Part shown: in pieces, positions 44,710 through 57,438 of the stretch
Layout: each line of letters begins with the position of its first letter
How positions within the stretch are numbered: the stretch's first letter is position 1
Source of the DNA: Spongilla lacustris
Lineage: Eukaryota > Porifera > Demospongiae > Spongillida > Spongillidae
Assembly: GCA_949361645.1 (NCBI GenBank)
Contig: OX442415.1
Coordinates: 17,015,269 to 17,079,268, forward strand
DNA: 64,000 nt
Reading direction: 5' to 3'
The notes under the pieces: generated by a model
The model's database searches: none
What the model was told of the DNA's origin: nothing
The model's input: only the letters and a program-made list of their open reading frames with translations
Position numbers and translations under genes: made by a program

Positions 44710-47160
44710 AGATATATATTAATATAAACACTTGCATATATTTATGTATGGTATATTGTACATGTAATAAAAAATAATACACATGTATACGAATTAAACA
44801 TATAGATCACATTAAAATCCCTACCACCCATATATTATTATTATTATTATTATTATTATGGTCACCCTATCTATATACGTTTTTTTTTAAAGCCAGGTTT
44901 TTTTAGGAATAGCATGCTGTAGTGTTAACCCCTCAGGAGTGTTAGAGCCAACACTCCTGAAGTGTAGCCAGTACACACTATTGGGTGTTGACACATGCAT
45001 GCAGGTGATGATGATCAATCACAACATAAATTGATATTAATAAACTATACCACAACAGGTCCAATAGATTTTTCCTAGATCTAGGACCTCTATATTACAG
45101 CTTCGAAATTAACATTGTATTTTCTAACTTAATATTTTATTGTGGTCTCCAATCATATTTGGATAAGTATTAGTTAAAAAGAAAGCATTATAACAAGTTG
45201 TTTATATCATCACATCAAAATGAGTTTATTGCAAAAAAAGTGACGAAAGTTTATTGGTTCCTTTTTTTGCTTGTAACTTCACACCCATATGTGCTCTATT
45301 TCAGGGGAACACATTTTAACATTACTAAAATACTGCCCTATAAATGTACTCTGATTTATGCAAACATTATATGTTTCAAATATTATATATATATGATGAG
45401 ATAAACAAAGTTGAAATCTATAAATGATTGTATTTACATGAAGAGCAAAATCAGCATTCAGGAGGTTTTTTATAATTGACCTAGCCAGATCCAATCCTGT
45501 ATGGTACTGCTAGTTAGTGATCTTTCCTCAAATTATGATTTTAATATGCAAGTTTTATGAATGCAACTTGGCCTCCTTACATCCATGCAATTCAAAGGCA
45601 TGCGCACGCCTGTTCCAACAAGGTTTATGTCATGCAACATGCATGATTACACTTCAAAACATGATCAAAATGTCTGCAAAATGTAGACATATACACTCTA
45701 CAAACGGAGGCTGCTTCAGTGGTGGTGTTCCCATTTGTCCAATGTGGGCTGGTAGCTCCATGTGGGGGTTATGGTTTCTCAGGTAGTGAGTCTAGGATAG
45801 GGGGCCATTGTGGCTGGCCGCAGTGTTTGGGGCCTGCACCATGTACATGTAACTCCACATGCAGTAAAGGCTAATGGCTCCATTGCATGTGTGGTTCCAC
45901 TCCACATGCTGGGGACCAGTGATGTGGCAGTTGGTGGCTCCCCTGCTGGCAGTCTGATTACTCCATGCGTAAGAGGTCTGTTGGGGGTGGGAGGGCTGGT
46001 TGAGTGTTGTTCCACTAGTATTGTGTGTTTGCATTGAGAGGGCTAGTGAGTGTGGGATGGCCTTGCATGTTTGCTCCTGGACCTCGGATACAACTTGCAG
46101 TAAAGGATAGGTAGTGAGAGACAGGATTGTGGGGGCTAGCCCTGTATGTGGGGAGCTTCTAAGTGAGGGCTAATGGTTCCATGGCCAGGGCATGTGTGAC
46201 TCCAGTTGATGGCTCCCCTACTATTGTGGGCCTATTTCAGTGTGAGAACTGGAGTCTCCACCAGCACGCATTATGGCAGGAGCCCTCAATGACCCCGGAG
46301 AGTTTAGCAGCTAGTGGATCCCTCGCTGGCAGTCTGATGACTCCATCTGTGTGTAGTGTGGGGCTATTAAGTTCACTTGCATTAATGGTTCTGTCCGCTT
46401 GCAGTGAGTGAGCTGATCCTTGGGCCATTAACTCAACATGCAGTGAGGGCTAATGGTTTCACTCATAGTGTTTGGAGAGGGGCAGGTGTACATACAATAC
46501 ATGTAGTTCATGGCTTACCCTGAAATTTGGGAACTACTTGTAGTGGCTGGCATCTCCACTGGCACATACCTATTAGCTGTGTGTAGGTATTAAATGTAAG
46601 TTCACTTGTCTCGTGCGGCCAAAATGTATTTTACCATAGAGAAATGATGTATAATGTGAAGTATTGCAAATAAGAAGTTGATGGCATTAACCGTTCGGAC
46701 GATATACCGATTCAAAAGAGAAGCATTTTTATAACATTATATATATATAATTATATATATATATACAAAGACTCATTTTGTCGGAAACTGTCCCAATACC
46801 ATAGATATTAGAGTAGAAGGATTGGAAACGGATCCAATTAACACTGCTTCACGCACCGACTAATCGATGCTCCTCGTTCCCAGACCGCTTACCGTATTTG
46901 ACATGCATGGCCGCGTGCTAGAAGGCAACAGCTCCTTTTGTGGAATCAAGTGATACAGGTATTTATTTCAAACGAAGTCGAGTTCCGTGATATGTATACT
47001 CAGTTGTTTCTTTATTATTAGGCACTCTACTTGAAATAGGGAGAGTTTACTGAAGAAAGATACCTTCAAACTCTCATCACCAGTAGCGGACGTTTGCAAA
47101 AAAGCTGCTCATAGATAGTAGCTGATCGCCTCAATACCTCTAAAAAGATTAGTGCTGGTC
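44710..47160. other. Gene-free stretch with simple repeats
   Basis: (TTA)n at about 44836-44859, (TA)n at about 46737-46764. Between 45700 and 46500 there are loosely repeated blocks such as GGCAGTCTGATTACTCCAT / GGCAGTCTGATGACTCCAT and GTGAGGGCTAATGGTTCCA, suggesting an old diverged tandem or segmental repeat. No gene supported. Confidence 0.5.
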
Positions 47161-47540
47161 GCGAGAAGATGTGGACAGCGTTTCACAAGTTAAGAACGTC
47201 AGCAGACTTTCGAAACAAGTGGAACGATTTAAACACTGCCATGAGGAAGCTGTACATCCTCACCTCTTTCAACAAATAACAGACATAATATTTAAGAAAG
47301 TATTAGCGAGAAAGGTGAGTGTACAACAACAGGATGAAGAGCAAGTAGTTGAATTAACAAGAGCAGAAGATATGCTGCAGGAAGTCTGCAAACAATCATC
47401 TAAAGATCCATCTAAATCATCTAAAGATCCATCTAAACAGAACCTATTCTTCTGTATGGAGATGTTGCGACGTGATAGTGCAGTTGACAGTGAATGTGAG
47501 ACCAGTGAAGATTCATATATGATGGAATCGATATCATAGA
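47160..47540 (+). pseudogene. Small transposon-like ORF fragment
   Basis: MWTAFHKLRTSADFRNKWND (from 47169), then a shift into HPHLFQQITDIIFKKVLARK and a polar tail (VELTRAEDMLQEVCKQ, EDSYMMESIS). The WTxxHKLRTS...W and HPxLFQQxTD blocks are reminiscent of N-terminal regions of invertebrate transposon proteins, but I cannot name the family. A contained direct duplication encodes SSKDPSKSSKDPSK. Confidence 0.35.
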
Positions 47541-47744
47541 TCGGGGAGGATTGTGGCACATCCCCATAGGCGGCGGAAGGTGAATAAACCTGGGGGGGGG
47601 GCGGAAAAGTATAACTGGGGGGTTCGGCCAAATACGAACGGGGGGGGGGGGGGGTCCCCACATTCACTACTGGATGGCTCTTTTACTACGGCGTTTCCAC
47701 CCGGCACTCTCGTCTACTTGCGGCCGAGGCACCTCCCTCTCGCC

Positions 47745-47815
47745 AGCAAGGGGGTGTGGAGGAGCGCTGTAAGCTCCCTAATCGGGGTCTGGGGCGGAGC
47801 CCCAGAAGCTTTCAC
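47745..47815. repeat. Double-hairpin module, copy 2
   Basis: GGAGCGCTGTAAGCTCC followed by CTGGGGCGGAGCCCCAG, the same order as copy 1 at 38640-38785. Confidence 0.7.
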
Positions 47816-47899
47816 ACTTAACGCTTCAAATCCCGCTAAAAATTAGTCGGCTGCCGTGCGAATACATGTACATGTACCAGAGATAATAAATAAATAAAT

Positions 47900-48077
47900 A
47901 GTCCATGTTTAACGAGCGTATCTTCTTCGTACTCGTAAATTAAAACGCTTCCATGTACCTATTTAAACATTTCAGGAAAGAACTGGTACTCCAACAGAAT
48001 AGCACGCAGCTGAGTTCACAATTACGTCGATACGCTCGTTTAAACATGGGCCATTTTTTTCGGTGGGGGCGGAGGGG
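47900..48077. repeat. Hairpin repeat family, copy 2
   Basis: GTTTAACGAGCGTATCTTC inverted as GATACGCTCGTTTAAAC, with AACTGGTACTCCAACAG and GCACGCAGCTG between and TTTTTTTCGGTGGGGGC at the right. Same layout as 33850-34055. Confidence 0.8.
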
Positions 48078-48813
48078 GGATATATCGCGGTGGACAATAG
48101 TTATTAATACATGTCAAAAGTTCATTGCGACAACGAAGCCCGATGTTTATGACCGGTTTATGGTTTATGCTATACTGAAGCGCATGCGTTACATATAACA
48201 TACGCGCATCTATATATACCATTAATTAGAATACAACTTGTGGAAGTTATGCATGGTCACATATGTAATAAAATAGCTGTATACTACCAAAAATCTGGGG
48301 GGGCCCCTCGCATAACATTTTATTTCATCTAGTCTATGACAAGGCTGGGAAACTTTACGGCAGTACACGGAATCGCGTTGACGCCATTACTCAGTAGCTC
48401 CTAGCCGTCGCCAAAGCTGCATGTCGTTCCGCCGCTTGAAAAGCTCATTGTAACCAATGCAATACTGACACACATATACACGAACATTTTAATTTTAGAA
48501 TTTTAGTATTAAAGAATACACAGCTCTTATCCTTTCCGTGTCGTCAAAGCACTCATTGAAACCAATATTCACACACATATATACACGAACATTCATTATT
48601 AAAATTCCTTAAGGAGTGGTGATTGATATACTTCATGGCTGAAATCTCATCAGTATGAGAGATTGAAATATATTGAGATCAATAGGATCATAGCCTGAAA
48701 AGTAATGTCACATAAACACAGCTTCACACTATTCCCATGCATGCATCGTCAGTTCATCTGTTGCGTGATAGTACAACCGATCAGTCGGTTACTCAGACTA
48801 AAACCCATCCTAA

Positions 48814-49002
48814 AGAGCGTAAAAGCCATGCATCATTCTGCGTCCAGGGTGGGAATAATGTAAAACCTTACTTGGAGCCGGGGTTTTTGTCGAATGTTGA
48901 CGTATGAATTGAATTATTGCTTCAACATTCGACAGAACTAGGGTAGAACCACATGTATTCCCATCCTGGACGCACAATCCGGGCAGGATGGTTTTTACGC
49001 TA
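48814..49002. mobile_element. Fold-back MITE
   Basis: Arms of about 45-50 bases in inverted orientation (AGCGTAAAAGCCAT...TGCGTCCAGGGTGGGAAT against its complement at 48957-49000), with an inner inverted pair GTCGAATGTTG / CAACATTCGAC. No coding. It lies 70 bases left of the Ginger hairpin array. Confidence 0.8.
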
Positions 49003-49072
49003 TATAAGGACGGGTCTTTGTTAAAAACCAGCCTGTTGGACGTTTATAATTGCCTTTGTTGTCCTATAGGTA

Positions 49073-49267
49073 GGACATTGCACCCTAGTGTGGAGTGTCC
49101 GGGGGGGGGGGGGGGGACATTTTACCCTAGTGGGGGACAGTTTGCCCTAGTGCAGAATGTCCACGGGGACATTGTGCCCTAGTGCAGAATGTCCGGGGGG
49201 ACATTCTGCACGGGGGGACAATCCGCCCTCCCACACCGGACCGAAAATGACGCCAAAATTTGTCCGG
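49073..49267. repeat. Tandem hairpin array (core CCCTAGTG) at a Ginger 5' end
   Basis: Four clear units with GGACATT...AATGTCC arms around CCCTAGTG, plus partial units, spaced by G-runs. The array ends about 50 bases upstream of the Ginger start codon. Confidence 0.88.
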
Positions 49268-49318
49268 GCAAACCAAAACTACATAACACCTTGAACACGT
49301 GGAGCATTCGTTTTGAAA

Positions 49319-52300
49319 ATGGCTGATTCAAGTGAAGAGGGAGATGCCAAAAGTGCGGGGGATCTAGTAGAAGAAGCATATGAGTACTTGGTAAGAAATG
49401 TGTACCCTGTGGGTGCAAGCGTAGCGCGCAAGCGGTGCATACGAAGAAAGGCTCAGAAATTTGTTGTGAAAGATGGAGAAATGTACTTTAAGAAGAAGAA
49501 GAAGGGCAAGGTTTGTTCATTTTAATTTGGCTAATGCACACCTACTGTGTCGTCCGCACGTCATGGGTTGAGCTTAATTATTATAGATAATGGAAATACG
49601 ATTTGTCGGAGTTAAGAAAGAGCAGCGTCGTATTCTGAAGGCTTGTCATGTGGATCCGATGTCCGGGCACATGGGAGTGAAGCGCACTTTGAACAGGATC
49701 AGCGAGCGGTTCATTTGGCCTGGAATGGTCAAAGATGTGAATGATACGGTGAGCGGACATGCAACTTAGATTTTTAGTAATAGATTTCTATAAAGTCCAT
49801 ACCTGAATTTAAATAACCGCAGGTCACCCAATGTGACATCTGCCAGCATGCAAATCGGAAACACATGCATACAGCCCCAGAACTACACCCGGTTCCAGTG
49901 AAGTCACCATGGAATCACATTGGCATTGATTTTGTTGGGCCACTTGTGAAATCTAAGTCAGAAAATCAATACATCCTGACTGTGTGTGACTACTTCTCCA
50001 AATGGGTAGAAGCAGTCCCACTTCCATCTAAACATGCAATTGGAGTTGCCAATGCACTCTACAAGGTAGGTCAATGAAGCAACGTTTTCCTATGTGTAAT
50101 TACATTATAATTGCATTTACATTGCAACTGAGATATATATGTGCTTATTATTTTAGAAATTAAGTTATGGTACAGTAATATAATGCCATGCCCACTCCAG
50201 GCCCTTAGCCAGGAAGGGGGGGGGGGGGGGGGGGGGGGTGGGCCAAGAGGCTGAGTTCCCCCCCCCCCCCCCCCCCCCCCCCCCTCATGCAAGGGAGACC
50301 CCACACACATATACACATTCGCATTTGGCTAAATGTGAGGGGACCTCCCCCACTTTCAAAAGTCCTGCTATCGATCCCCCCCCCCGTCAAATGTCCAGGC
50401 TACGGGCATGCACTCATAGTCTAATTCACTGTATTCTATCCTTGCAGATTTTTATGAGAATGGGTTTGCCCAAGATCATTACAACAGACAATGGCACTGA
50501 ATTCAAAAATGAATAAAACAAGCACCTTATGGATCTCCTAGGTATAGATCACCGGCTGACAACAGCGTACCATCCACAGGTCTGTAATATGTCTGCATTC
50601 ATTTTTTCCATGCTACAATAAAATTATTGCGTATGTTAAAAAGTAGTGAAGCCATTTTTGAAGTTAAATCCAATTATTACTTAAAGCAATGAGAAGAAAT
50701 GTTTAAGGAACAACACTGTAGATTTTATATTTTGTTGTCTCAATACCTAAAAGGAAGACAGACCGTTTCCATATTTAATAAGGGTTAATGGACTCGTATA
50801 AATTTAAATGATTGGTAGAATACCATTAAAATTATGCTTTTATCCAATGCCAACTTTGCATTCATTTTATAGGCCAATGGTCTTGTTGAAAGACTTAATC
50901 AGACCTTGCAAAATATGATTGTCAAATTTTGCAACGTGAAGAAAACCAATTGGGATGATGTTCTGAATACCTGTGTTTTTGCATACAACACTTCTTGCCA
51001 CGAAAGCACACTTTATACGCCGTTTGAGATTATGTTTGGGAGAAAGGCAATTCTACCAATTGATTTCCAAATGCATGTAGACATAGCAGAGAAAGTTGAG
51101 GAACCTTTTAACCCAAATGCTTCTGACATAGAACGAATTACTGATGAAAGAATAAAGGTACTGAAACAAGCAAAAGCAAATATTCAATTGGCACAAAAGA
51201 AGCAGAAGCTAGAATATGACCGGAAACATGCTAACCCAAAAGCCTATGAATTAGGTGCAAAAGTCCTAAAAAAGGATTTCAAAAGGAAAAAAAGGAGAGG
51301 AGGAAAATTGGACTACAAGTATGTGGGCCCATTTACTATAACAAAGTGTCTTGGAAAAGGTTTGTACTCACTTCAGTCAATTGAAAACCCAGATGTAGTC
51401 ATCAAGAGCGTAAATGGTGTCCACATCAAACCATATCTTACCCCACACAGTACTTTTAGTACACATTCAAGCTCAAACTCATCCAGTTACACACCACCAG
51501 TAGATAAATCAGTTCTTCATAAAACTGAGCTTGTACTTTCCAGTGGTGATTCATTCCACAAGAGAGGTGACTCATCAGCAAGTAGTCCTACATCCAAGTC
51601 TCAGCACTCCAAAGAATCAGAGGCCACTCTCCAACATCTTAGTGCTAGCAAACAACATATGGAAGAGCATTATTATGCTGATAATCACTTAAGTAATGTT
51701 CAAGATGATGGCAATCCGCTTTATGCGTGGAAGTGTGTGACATATACATTAGAAGGTTGTAAAAGTGAAAGCTTAAATGTCTTTGATCATGAAAGTACTC
51801 AAATGGGTGACCTTGCATTTGTATTGGAGTCTTCCAAGCATATCACAGTACCTGAATTGCCAAATCCCCATAGTGAGATGGTTACAAGTACTCCAACTTT
51901 AAGTGGAGGATATTTTACACCCAATGGAAGATGGAAACTTATCTCCAATACCAGTTTGTAATGTGCTGAGCCACTATAAGGAGAGCTGCACTTTCCACCA
52001 CTGCCTCTATCCCAAACCCCACATCCTCGCCTGCTTGTCCATCACAGGTTCCTCAAACTAGCAGCTGTCCACAGAGAGATTTTCCAAAGAGTCCAAATTC
52101 ACAAATGCAATTAAAAATTGCTATCACAAAGGATAAATGTCATTTGAAAAGCAAACACCATAAGAGCCACAGTGAAAAACGTGAAGTGATTCCTAGTGAA
52201 GAAAGTAAGTGATTATGATTATATTCAATTTTATAAAAATTATTGCATTTGTTTATTTCCACAGAACAAAAGAAATCTCAAGGGTTACAAGTTTGGATAC

Positions 52301-53022
52301 CATGACTGAACCTACTAGCTGAAGACAACCAGGCCATTGAAGAAGGAAAATGGTTATCAGATCGTGTTATAAATGCTGCACAGGAACTACTGAAATCCAT
52401 CAATACTTCCATTGGCGGGCTACAAAATGCCTTGTTGGCACAAAACTTGCAATTCACTATTGAAAGAGACAGGTTTGTACAAATTTTACATGTTTCGGGG
52501 AATCACTGGATTACAATAGCAAATAATGGATGCACAGGTGGAGAGATAAAGGTTTATGATAGCATGGGACATTCAGATCTTCCAGAGGAGACTAAACAGC
52601 AAGTAGCTGCGTTGATTTTTACCTCAGTCAATAAGATCACACTGACATTTCAGACTGTTCAACGGCAACAAGATAGCAGCAGTTGTGGTCTATTTGCGGT
52701 TGCTTTTGCTACATCTCTTTGTTTTGGATCACATCCAAGTACCATAATGTATGATTCGGCAACCCTAAGGTCCCATCTTAAGCATTGTTTTGTATCAGGA
52801 ATCATGGAGCCTTTCCCAGGCAAGGAAATAAAGGCTCGAAGGCCATATAGCCATGTACAATATGATATATTTTGCAGTTGCAGGCTGACAAGAGGAAAGG
52901 AAAAGATGGCCAGATGCGACAATTGTCTGGAATGGTTCCACAAATCATGCGAAAAAATTCATGGTTGTGTGTTCTCTAAGAGCCAGAAGTGGTTTTGCCA
53001 CTCTTGTAACTCCTCAACATAA
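49319..53022 (+). pseudogene. Ginger transposase with DDE integrase, ULP1-like protease and PHD finger
   Basis: Cut-and-paste transposase related to gypsy integrases. Exons: 49319-49510 (basic N-terminus), 49587-49748 and 49823-50065 (H2C2 finger HVDPMSGHMG, CDICQ; first Asp in GIDFVGPL), 50448-50579 (second Asp in TTDNGTEF), 50873-about 51950 (catalytic Glu in ANGLVERLNQ; GPY/F-like GGKLDYKYVGPFTI; low-complexity Ser-rich linker). One or two linker exons follow to about 52205. The last exon, about 52266-53022, has a ULP1-like C48 fold (GNHWITIANN, QRQQDSSSCGLFAVAF) and a PHD finger (CSCRLTRGKEKMARCDNCLE, WFHKSCEKI, CHSC). In-frame TAA at 50514-50516 and TGA at 52303-52305 break it. Intron 3 holds a G-run/C-run MITE-like insert. 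Confidence 0.88.
50200..50410. mobile_element. MITE-like insert in a Ginger intron
   Basis: Ends CCCTTAGCCAGG and CCAGGCTACGGGC are imperfectly inverted. The interior begins with a long G-run and C-run that could pair. Its position between exon borders leaves the transposase splice sites intact. Confidence 0.55.
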
Positions 53023-53297
53023 ATGTATTTTTAATTCACCATTTATTGCATGCACATGCAGCATGCATGCTTTTTGCTTATATATACATCATTCACTAAC
53101 CATGCATGTACTGTGCATGCACTATGTATTTATTCCATTCATGTATTATACGCTTACGTACATGTACATGTACAAGGCGCCGGCCTCTACTACAGTGTAT
53201 GTACCCCAGATATTGTATAATTGAGCAATCAAGCCTGAAAAATTGCTAGGACAGGCTTTGCGTGTTTTGTTAAGTACGAACTCATTGGATGAAAAGC

Positions 53298-53451
53298 GGA
53301 CCGTTTTTGGCAAGGTAGGACCATTTTTGGCGGACAGATATGGTCCGGGCGGACCACTTTTGGCGACCAAAATCAGTCCGGCCGGACCACTTTTGGCGAC
53401 CAAAAGTGGTCCGCCGGACCACTTTTAGGTAGGACCACTTTTGCCATGACA
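53298..53451. repeat. Tandem hairpin array (core ACTTTTGGCGACCAAAA)
   Basis: Three or four units with GGACCACTTTTGG and its complement, joined by CCGG. The right side ends TTGCCATGACA, comparable with the TGACA end of the 42686-43526 element. It lies 275 bases after the Ginger stop but has a different core from the Ginger 5' array, so it may belong to another element. Confidence 0.8.
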
Positions 53452-53943
53452 GTCCTCTTACGATCTTACTCTTCCGTACTCGTACTAGGCCAATGGCAAG
53501 GGGAGGGGACCCGCTCTCTAAACACGAGTGGATCGCCGCGCTTTCATAAGTCCCTAGCTATTAATTGCTTCCTCCCCCCCCGTCGGACTTTCAGGCTACA
53601 GGCCTGTTAAAGCCAGAGCGGATCACGCACGAGTGCGTTAATTCGGTTCATATTTCCCTCGAGCAAGCAACGCAGCTACCTAATAAGCTACCGGCCAGTA
53701 ACGCAATAGATAAGTGAATCACTGAATGCTCGGACCAATTTAGGAACCACGTTTTGTGCACTGTCTGTCTTGTGAGTTGTTTACCATTTGTTAAACAAGT
53801 AACATACAACATATTACAACAATTAAAAATAGGAGAATGTGTTAATCAATACTAGTTAAATCGTTTGGAAACTTTACAAAATACTTATGCAAATCTGTGC
53901 TGATTGCTTTGCACTTTTCTGTTATGTCTGAAGCATTGATATA

Positions 53944-56900
53944 CTAGTGATGAAAGACAATTATTTCCACTGGAAGAATGATATCTTTTAAATAGCCCTC
54001 TATTTCATCATTGTCAGTATAAGGAGCATCAGTTGTATGTGGTGTTAATTTTGCAAGAAGCAGTGGCTCTAAATCAGGAGGTTTTATCCATAAAAAGAAG
54101 TCAATTTCTCCAAATCCAGACTTTTCTTCTGTCTTGTACATCACTGTGTAATTGTTTTGTTTTTTGGCTCTAAGATATCCTTTACTGTGATAAACTTCCT
54201 TTCGTATCAGTGCTCTTAAAAAAACTTTAAAAGCACATGTGTCAACCCCCAACTCCATTTGACTGCACAACTCATGTAGTGTCTCTTTTGTTAAAAACTT
54301 TTCAACTTCCAAAGATTTCCCCACTGTTAAAGTGTTTGGTGTTGATATAACTTGAGATCTTTGGAAAGAAAGGAAGCATTTCATTTGTTTCGTAATTGGT
54401 ATATAACATAAATTCTCATGCATGTGCATGTAATACTACTTTAAGCAACATAGAATATACCCATAGCAGTACCTGTTTGGCAATGAGGCATGGGGTCTTC
54501 TACTGACTATGGAAGATTTCAATTGAGAACGAATACATCAGCAACAGTGGGAAAAAATACAGATATGATCTCAATACTTAAGGTAATATATTGTATAGAC
54601 TATAAATTGTATCTTTACCTGAACAGACATGTTCCTTGAACCATGAAAATAGCGCCGTAAAGTGCCATTGGCACTTTCAAATGAAAAGCATGACATGTTC
54701 CAAAGAGGACCCCATGCTTCAGCAAAATATGTTAAATGAGACATTAAATGAACATTCATAGTTGTTGAGCATACACCTGGTGAAAAATAAGGACAACTTC
54801 AAATGATTAGCGGCTTCTATCCTGACCCAGTTTCAGCATAAGGGCATGTTTGTGTAGTACACATTTGCAGTAATAATTTTGCTTACCATAGAGTTCAGAG
54901 AATTGAATATAAAACTTTCTCAAGCAAACATCAGCTACCTTTAACTGAAATTCAGATACCTCCTCTCCCAGGAGCATATGGATACCAGTCACAAGAAGAA
55001 TATAATGCTGAAAATATATTTCAGGCAATATACCCCTCAATACTGGAACAGAATAATAAAGCAGCCAGGATTGAAGTTCTGATCCTAGTTTACATACAGT
55101 CAAATAGGATCACAATTTTTATGTTACTTTGTTTCTTACCTTTCCATTTACTAAACTGGTGTAAAGTTTGAGGTGTTCGTGATATAACATTTGGAATTTT
55201 AATTGACAGCAATCTATTATTGCACTCCTGTATCTGTATATATGTTAACATATTGAATGCATTGTTCATCATAGTCAGTTATACTTAGCATCGCTGTACC
55301 TGTGAATAAATACTATATTCCTCATGACTTTTACTTGAAGAGAACCAGAGAGATAGCAATGCTTTTACCACGCCTATGTAGAGAGTGTGCAATATGTCCA
55401 GTACCATTCCAAGAACAGTGTCGAATGGAGGATGTAAGGCTAACACTGGCAAGCCATATATTCCACAAACCTAAATGCATGCATAATGTATAGATGCACG
55501 CCTTCAAACATTAGACACGAGCATTAGAATACATACTGGCTTTCCTGTCACAGTTGCTTCCTCAGCATATTGAAGAACTTCATGATGCTTGCGCAGTGTA
55601 GCCTTGGGATCATAAGGCCAGTACACAGTGCGACCAACAAGAGTGCCGTAAATATCACAAGTATTACAGCCATTGTATCCATTGTACTGCATACAGTTAC
55701 CAACTTTGGCTTTGGCTGGTAGGTCAGCTGAACACATTAATACCATGCAATGAACCTGAATCTTTCCAGTAGGTGTATTAACTTCTACACCTGAATAAAT
55801 AAATAAATAAATAAAACCGCCCTGAATAATAATTATAAATATATAATCCATGTATATAACTTACCATCCATATACAATTTGTTCAATTTATCCACAAGAG
55901 GCTTCATATACGTGCTCCTTGTAGGTTTCTGCTTTGAATACCAAAGTCCTGCCAATATTGTATACCATTTAGAGGCTCTGCAATTTCAGATATAATTACT
56001 GCATACTGAAACATTTAATACATGTACAACCTCATTTTTGGAGGCAATTCATTTATCTCAAGCCAAATTGGCCACAACTCAACCTTGGATGATTTAAATA
56101 ATGAAACCCCATCAGTGTTAAGGCAAAATGAAATGCTATTACAACTTGATAAAAATTCTCCTGGCACAGTTCTTTATTTGTACTCCGTTCCTCCAAAGAT
56201 ACCAGAGTTACTAAGATTCCCACTGCTGTCAAAACGTGATTGCAGAGCAGTCCATGTTGATTCATCTGAACATAATCAGCTTAGTAGTGTTTATATTTAC
56301 AAGCTCACATACATATATTTAACACATGACAATAGCCTAAAAGTTAGTGCATCTAATTGTAAATTTTAAATGAAACCAAAAAAAATAACAGAGTCACAGA
56401 TTGAATCATGCATGTAGTTATATACTTTAAATTAACAACTGAATATTTCAGTATTGGTATGTATGAGTGTACAGTCCAACAAATGTTGGTCAACTATATG
56501 AACACTAACCTGCCATAATAGCCTTAAGCTGAAATTCAATATCACATGTTATAAATTCTTCACATGGAGCACTACAATTATTAAGACAGACAACATGCTG
56601 TAAATCAGTTTCCACCTCCTCTTTCGTTATTAGGTGATGGCACACTGAACAATATTGATGCTTTTCAACCACTGGCTCACCAAAAATATGATTTAAAAAC
56701 CTTTTTAGTCTGTATAATGAGGTCATTGCTGAATTAGGAGAAGGCAACTGTTGACTAACTAACTTTAAACAATCTTCATATGCAAGTTTGGTAAGGCAGT
56801 GCTTGAGTGAAAAATGAAATAAACTGGTATGGTACTCAAAAATGGTAACATCTGATCCAGGATATAGTGGCTCAAAGAACTTGTCATCTAAACAAGAAAA

Positions 56901-57438
56901 TTCATCCTTAGATGTGTCCTTTGAAAATAAATCTGCTGCTAACAAATCCTCCCCTTCACAAGCATATTCTTCCATGTCAGACACGCTGGAAGCTTTTGAT
57001 GAAATACATCTTTCACTGTTTTGAATATCGCTTGACATACTCAAGGCAGGCGAACTGTCTGACATAGTTTCTTCTTCGTTCATACTGCTACTCTCATTTA
57101 GTCGTAAAGCTTCCTTTGCTAAACAATCTTTACTACGCTGGGTTTCGTCACAGAGATTCATCAACCGAATCTCTGCTGCTAGTGCAGTAATTATAGAACG
57201 ATTTATCTGTGAAATCCACATCATTTGTCTCACTCCGAATATCTTCGTAGCCTTCGCTAGGTCTACATGCCGCTGCAGAGTTCTCAAATCCATACTGGGC
57301 AGTTAAATCATGTTCATGTAGGCGTAGGTGTTTTGTTTTTAAACCTGTGCTGTAGCGACACCTTGTTCGAAGCGGTACTTCACTAGACGCTAGGCTGCAG
57401 GCACGGAGATAGGCTTTTCGTTTGCTTTCCATTCTCAC
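53944..57438 (-). pseudogene. EnSpm/CACTA-like TNP2-family transposase
   Basis: Exons (transcript order): 57293 or 57438 to 56510, about 56265-56031, 55977-55865, 55790-55537, 55470-55300, 55233-55140, 55084-54887, 54776-54619, about 54520-54485, 54358-53944. Motifs follow the tnp2 order of animal EnSpm proteins: YPGSDVTIFEYHTSLFHFSL, FCLNTDGVSLFKSS, WPIWLEINELPPK, ILAGLWYSKQKP, CSADLPAKAKVGN, QYNGYNGCNTC, LALHPPFDTVLGMVLDILHT, IPNVISRTPQTL, LLYYSVPVLRGILPE, YFAEAWGPLWN, CFSFESANGTLRRYFHGSRN and VSRRPHASLPNR. One in-frame TAA at 56174-56176 and one unresolved junction after 54619 suggest recent inactivation. The N-terminus is split between two frames. Confidence 0.82.

Noticed and set aside
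45700..46500. Several 60-80-codon frames with Trp/Gly-rich products
   Set aside because: No family, no splice structure, and the sequence looks like diverged internal repeats.
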